Shown piece after piece: positions 6,406 through 7,234 of a DNA stretch of 7,234 bases. The stretch comes from an uncultured Collinsella sp. (GTDB lineage: Bacteria > Actinomycetota > Coriobacteriia > Coriobacteriales > Coriobacteriaceae), in contig CABUWV010000028.1 in NCBI GenBank assembly GCA_902495355.1, positions 1-7,234 on the forward strand, given 5' to 3'. The translations under genes were made by a program, and so were the position numbers. Within the stretch, counting starts at the first letter, position 1. Every line of letters begins with the position of its first letter. The notes under the pieces were generated by a model. It was not told the origin of the DNA. It saw only the letters and a program-made list of their open reading frames with translations, and made no database searches.

Positions 6406-7089
6406 ATGGAGGCTTACAAGCAAGAGTTCATCAAGTTTATGGTTGAGTCCGACGTTCTTAAGTTCGGCAGCTTTACGCTCAAGAGCGGCCGCCAGTCCCC
6501 GTTCTTTATGAACGCCGGCGCTTACGTGACGGGCTACCAGCTCAAGAAGCTGGGCGAGTATTACGCCCAGGCCATCCACGATAACTTTGGCGACGACTTT
6601 GATGTGCTGTTTGGACCGGCCTACAAGGGTATTCCGCTGGCCGTCGTGACCGCAATTGCCTACCACGAGCTGTATGGCAAGGAGGTCAAGTACTGCTGCG
6701 ACCGCAAGGAGGCCAAGGACCACGGCGCCGACAAGGGCAACCTGCTGGGCTACGAGCCTCAGGACGGCGACCGCGTGGTCATGGTCGAGGACGTTACCAC
6801 CAGCGGCAAGTCCATCGACGAGACCTATCCCAAGGTCAAGGCTGCTGCCGATGTAGAGATCAAGGGCCTGATCGTGTCCCTCAACCGCATGGAGGTCGGC
6901 AAGGGTGGCGTGACCACCGCGCAGAAGGAGATCGAGGCCAAGTACGGTTTCCCCGTCGCGAGCATCGTCTCCATGGCCGAGGTCGTCGAGACCCTCTACA
7001 ATCACGAGATCGACGGCAAGGTCGTCATCGATGACGAGCTCAAGACCGCCATCGACGCCTACTACGAGCAGTACGGAGCACGGGAGTAG
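6406..7089 (+). CDS. pyrE: Orotate phosphoribosyltransferase
   Basis: 227-residue cytoplasmic enzyme of de novo pyrimidine synthesis. It joins orotate to PRPP to give OMP and pyrophosphate, the step before OMP decarboxylase. Visible signatures are the orotate-binding segment FTLKSGRQSPFF (about 23-34), the flexible catalytic loop RKEAKDHG (100-107) and the PRPP-binding motif VVMVEDVTTSGKS (124-136) with the E128-D129 pair. Length is normal for the family and the gene is intact. GAGGAG five to six bases before ATG 6406 supports the start. It is not followed by another pyr gene in the window. A weak -10-like TAAACT (6366-6371) lies upstream without a clear -35, so it may have its own promoter or receive read-through from the regulator gene. 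No terminator is visible between the two genes. Two hairpins follow the stop. Confidence 0.96.
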   Translation: MEAYKQEFIKFMVESDVLKFGSFTLKSGRQSPFFMNAGAYVTGYQLKKLGEYYAQAIHDNFGDDFDVLFGPAYKGIPLAVVTAIAYHELYGKEVKYCCDRKEAKDHGADKGNLLGYEPQDGDRVVMVEDVTTSGKSIDETYPKVKAAADVEIKGLIVSLNRMEVGKGGVTTAQKEIEAKYGFPVASIVSMAEVVETLYNHEIDGKVVIDDELKTAIDAYYEQYGARE

Positions 7090-7092
7090 GTA

Positions 7093-7120
7093 GTTACGCG
7101 GGTTTACCAACCCGTGTAAC
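7093..7120 (+). other. 12-bp hairpin directly after pyrE
   Basis: GTTACGCGGGTT (7093-7104) pairs with AACCCGTGTAAC (7109-7120) over 12 positions, with one G.T pair and a TACC tetraloop. It starts four bases after the pyrE stop codon. No T-run follows (GGCTCGACG), so it is not a standard intrinsic terminator. A role in stabilising the mRNA end or assisting the terminator downstream is inferred. Confidence 0.7.
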
Positions 7121-7133
7121 GGCTCGACGCTGC

Positions 7134-7232
7134 GCGGGCCGCATTTGGACAATCTGACGTTCAACTTCAAGGGCGCGACCAGAAGGTCAGCGCCCTTTCG
7201 TTTCACGTCACCTTGTCTCAAATGCGGCCCGC
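7134..7232. repeat. Near-palindrome of about 100 nt enclosing the terminator
   Basis: The outer arms GCGGGCCGCATTTG (7134-7147) and CAAATGCGGCCCGC (7219-7232) are perfect 14-bp complements. Moving inward, after a one-base bulge (7218), GACAA pairs with TTGTC. After two mismatches, TGACGT (7155-7160) pairs with ACGTCA (7205-7210), then AAC (7163-7165) with GTT. The stem then runs into the terminator core. About 40 base pairs form over 99 nt, so one long hairpin is plausible. Terminal inverted repeats plus a structured core also fit a miniature mobile or REP-like element. The right edge lies two bases from the window end, so flanking duplications cannot be judged. Confidence 0.75.
7169..7203 (+). 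terminator. Rho-independent terminator downstream of pyrE
   Basis: AAGGGCGC (7169-7176) pairs with GCGCCCTT (7190-7197), and GACC (7177-7180) pairs with GGTC (7185-7188), closing an AGAA tetraloop with one bulged A at 7189. The 3' side continues TCGTTT, a usable but interrupted U-tract. On the minus strand the stem is followed by GAAG, so termination is expected for plus-strand transcripts, mainly pyrE. It forms the apex of the longer palindrome. Confidence 0.8.
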
Positions 7233-7234
7233 TC

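Noticed and set aside
6313..7221. 302-codon minus-strand frame opposite pyrE
   Set aside because: It is antisense to a clearly recognised pyrE and has the same codon-bias explanation. It also runs through both pyrE-distal hairpins.

Overview
The window looks like chromosomal DNA from a GC-rich actinobacterium, most likely the gut class Coriobacteriia (Collinsella or a close relative). The reasons are the strong avoidance of AT-rich codons, clear AGGAGG-type ribosome binding sites, and a LuxR-type regulator with a twelve-helix membrane domain, a class expanded in Coriobacteriia. The genus is an inference from gene style, not from a marker gene.

Layout: positions 61-4352 hold four minus-strand genes reading right to left. 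Three are tightly spaced (24 and 48 bp gaps): a DUF4428-like zinc-ribbon protein, a two-helix membrane protein with two N-terminal zinc ribbons, and an SPFH-domain protein with two C-terminal zinc ribbons. An 80 bp gap with a GC-rich hairpin separates them from a two-domain lipoprotein. Positions 4353-4739 are a divergent intergenic region holding a 51-bp-period repeat whose units fold into hairpins with conserved loops and different stems, plus a promoter for the plus-strand gene. Positions 4740-6284 encode the membrane-embedded LuxR-type regulator. Positions 6406-7089 encode pyrE (orotate phosphoribosyltransferase), followed by two hairpins: a 12-bp stem right after the stop codon, then a roughly 100-nt near-palindrome with an intrinsic-terminator hairpin at its core.

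How it may work together: the three zinc-ribbon genes resemble the Bacillus subtilis YdjG/YdjI membrane-SPFH assembly, which anchors a PspA homologue at the membrane. No PspA gene lies in this window, so this may be a PspA-independent variant, or PspA may be encoded elsewhere. The lipoprotein could be an extracytoplasmic partner, but only gene order supports that. The LuxR-type protein is probably a ligand- or membrane-responsive regulator, but nothing here shows its target. PyrE is a housekeeping enzyme of UMP synthesis. The most unusual material is the zinc-ribbon/SPFH operon, the covarying hairpin repeat and the long palindrome downstream of pyrE.
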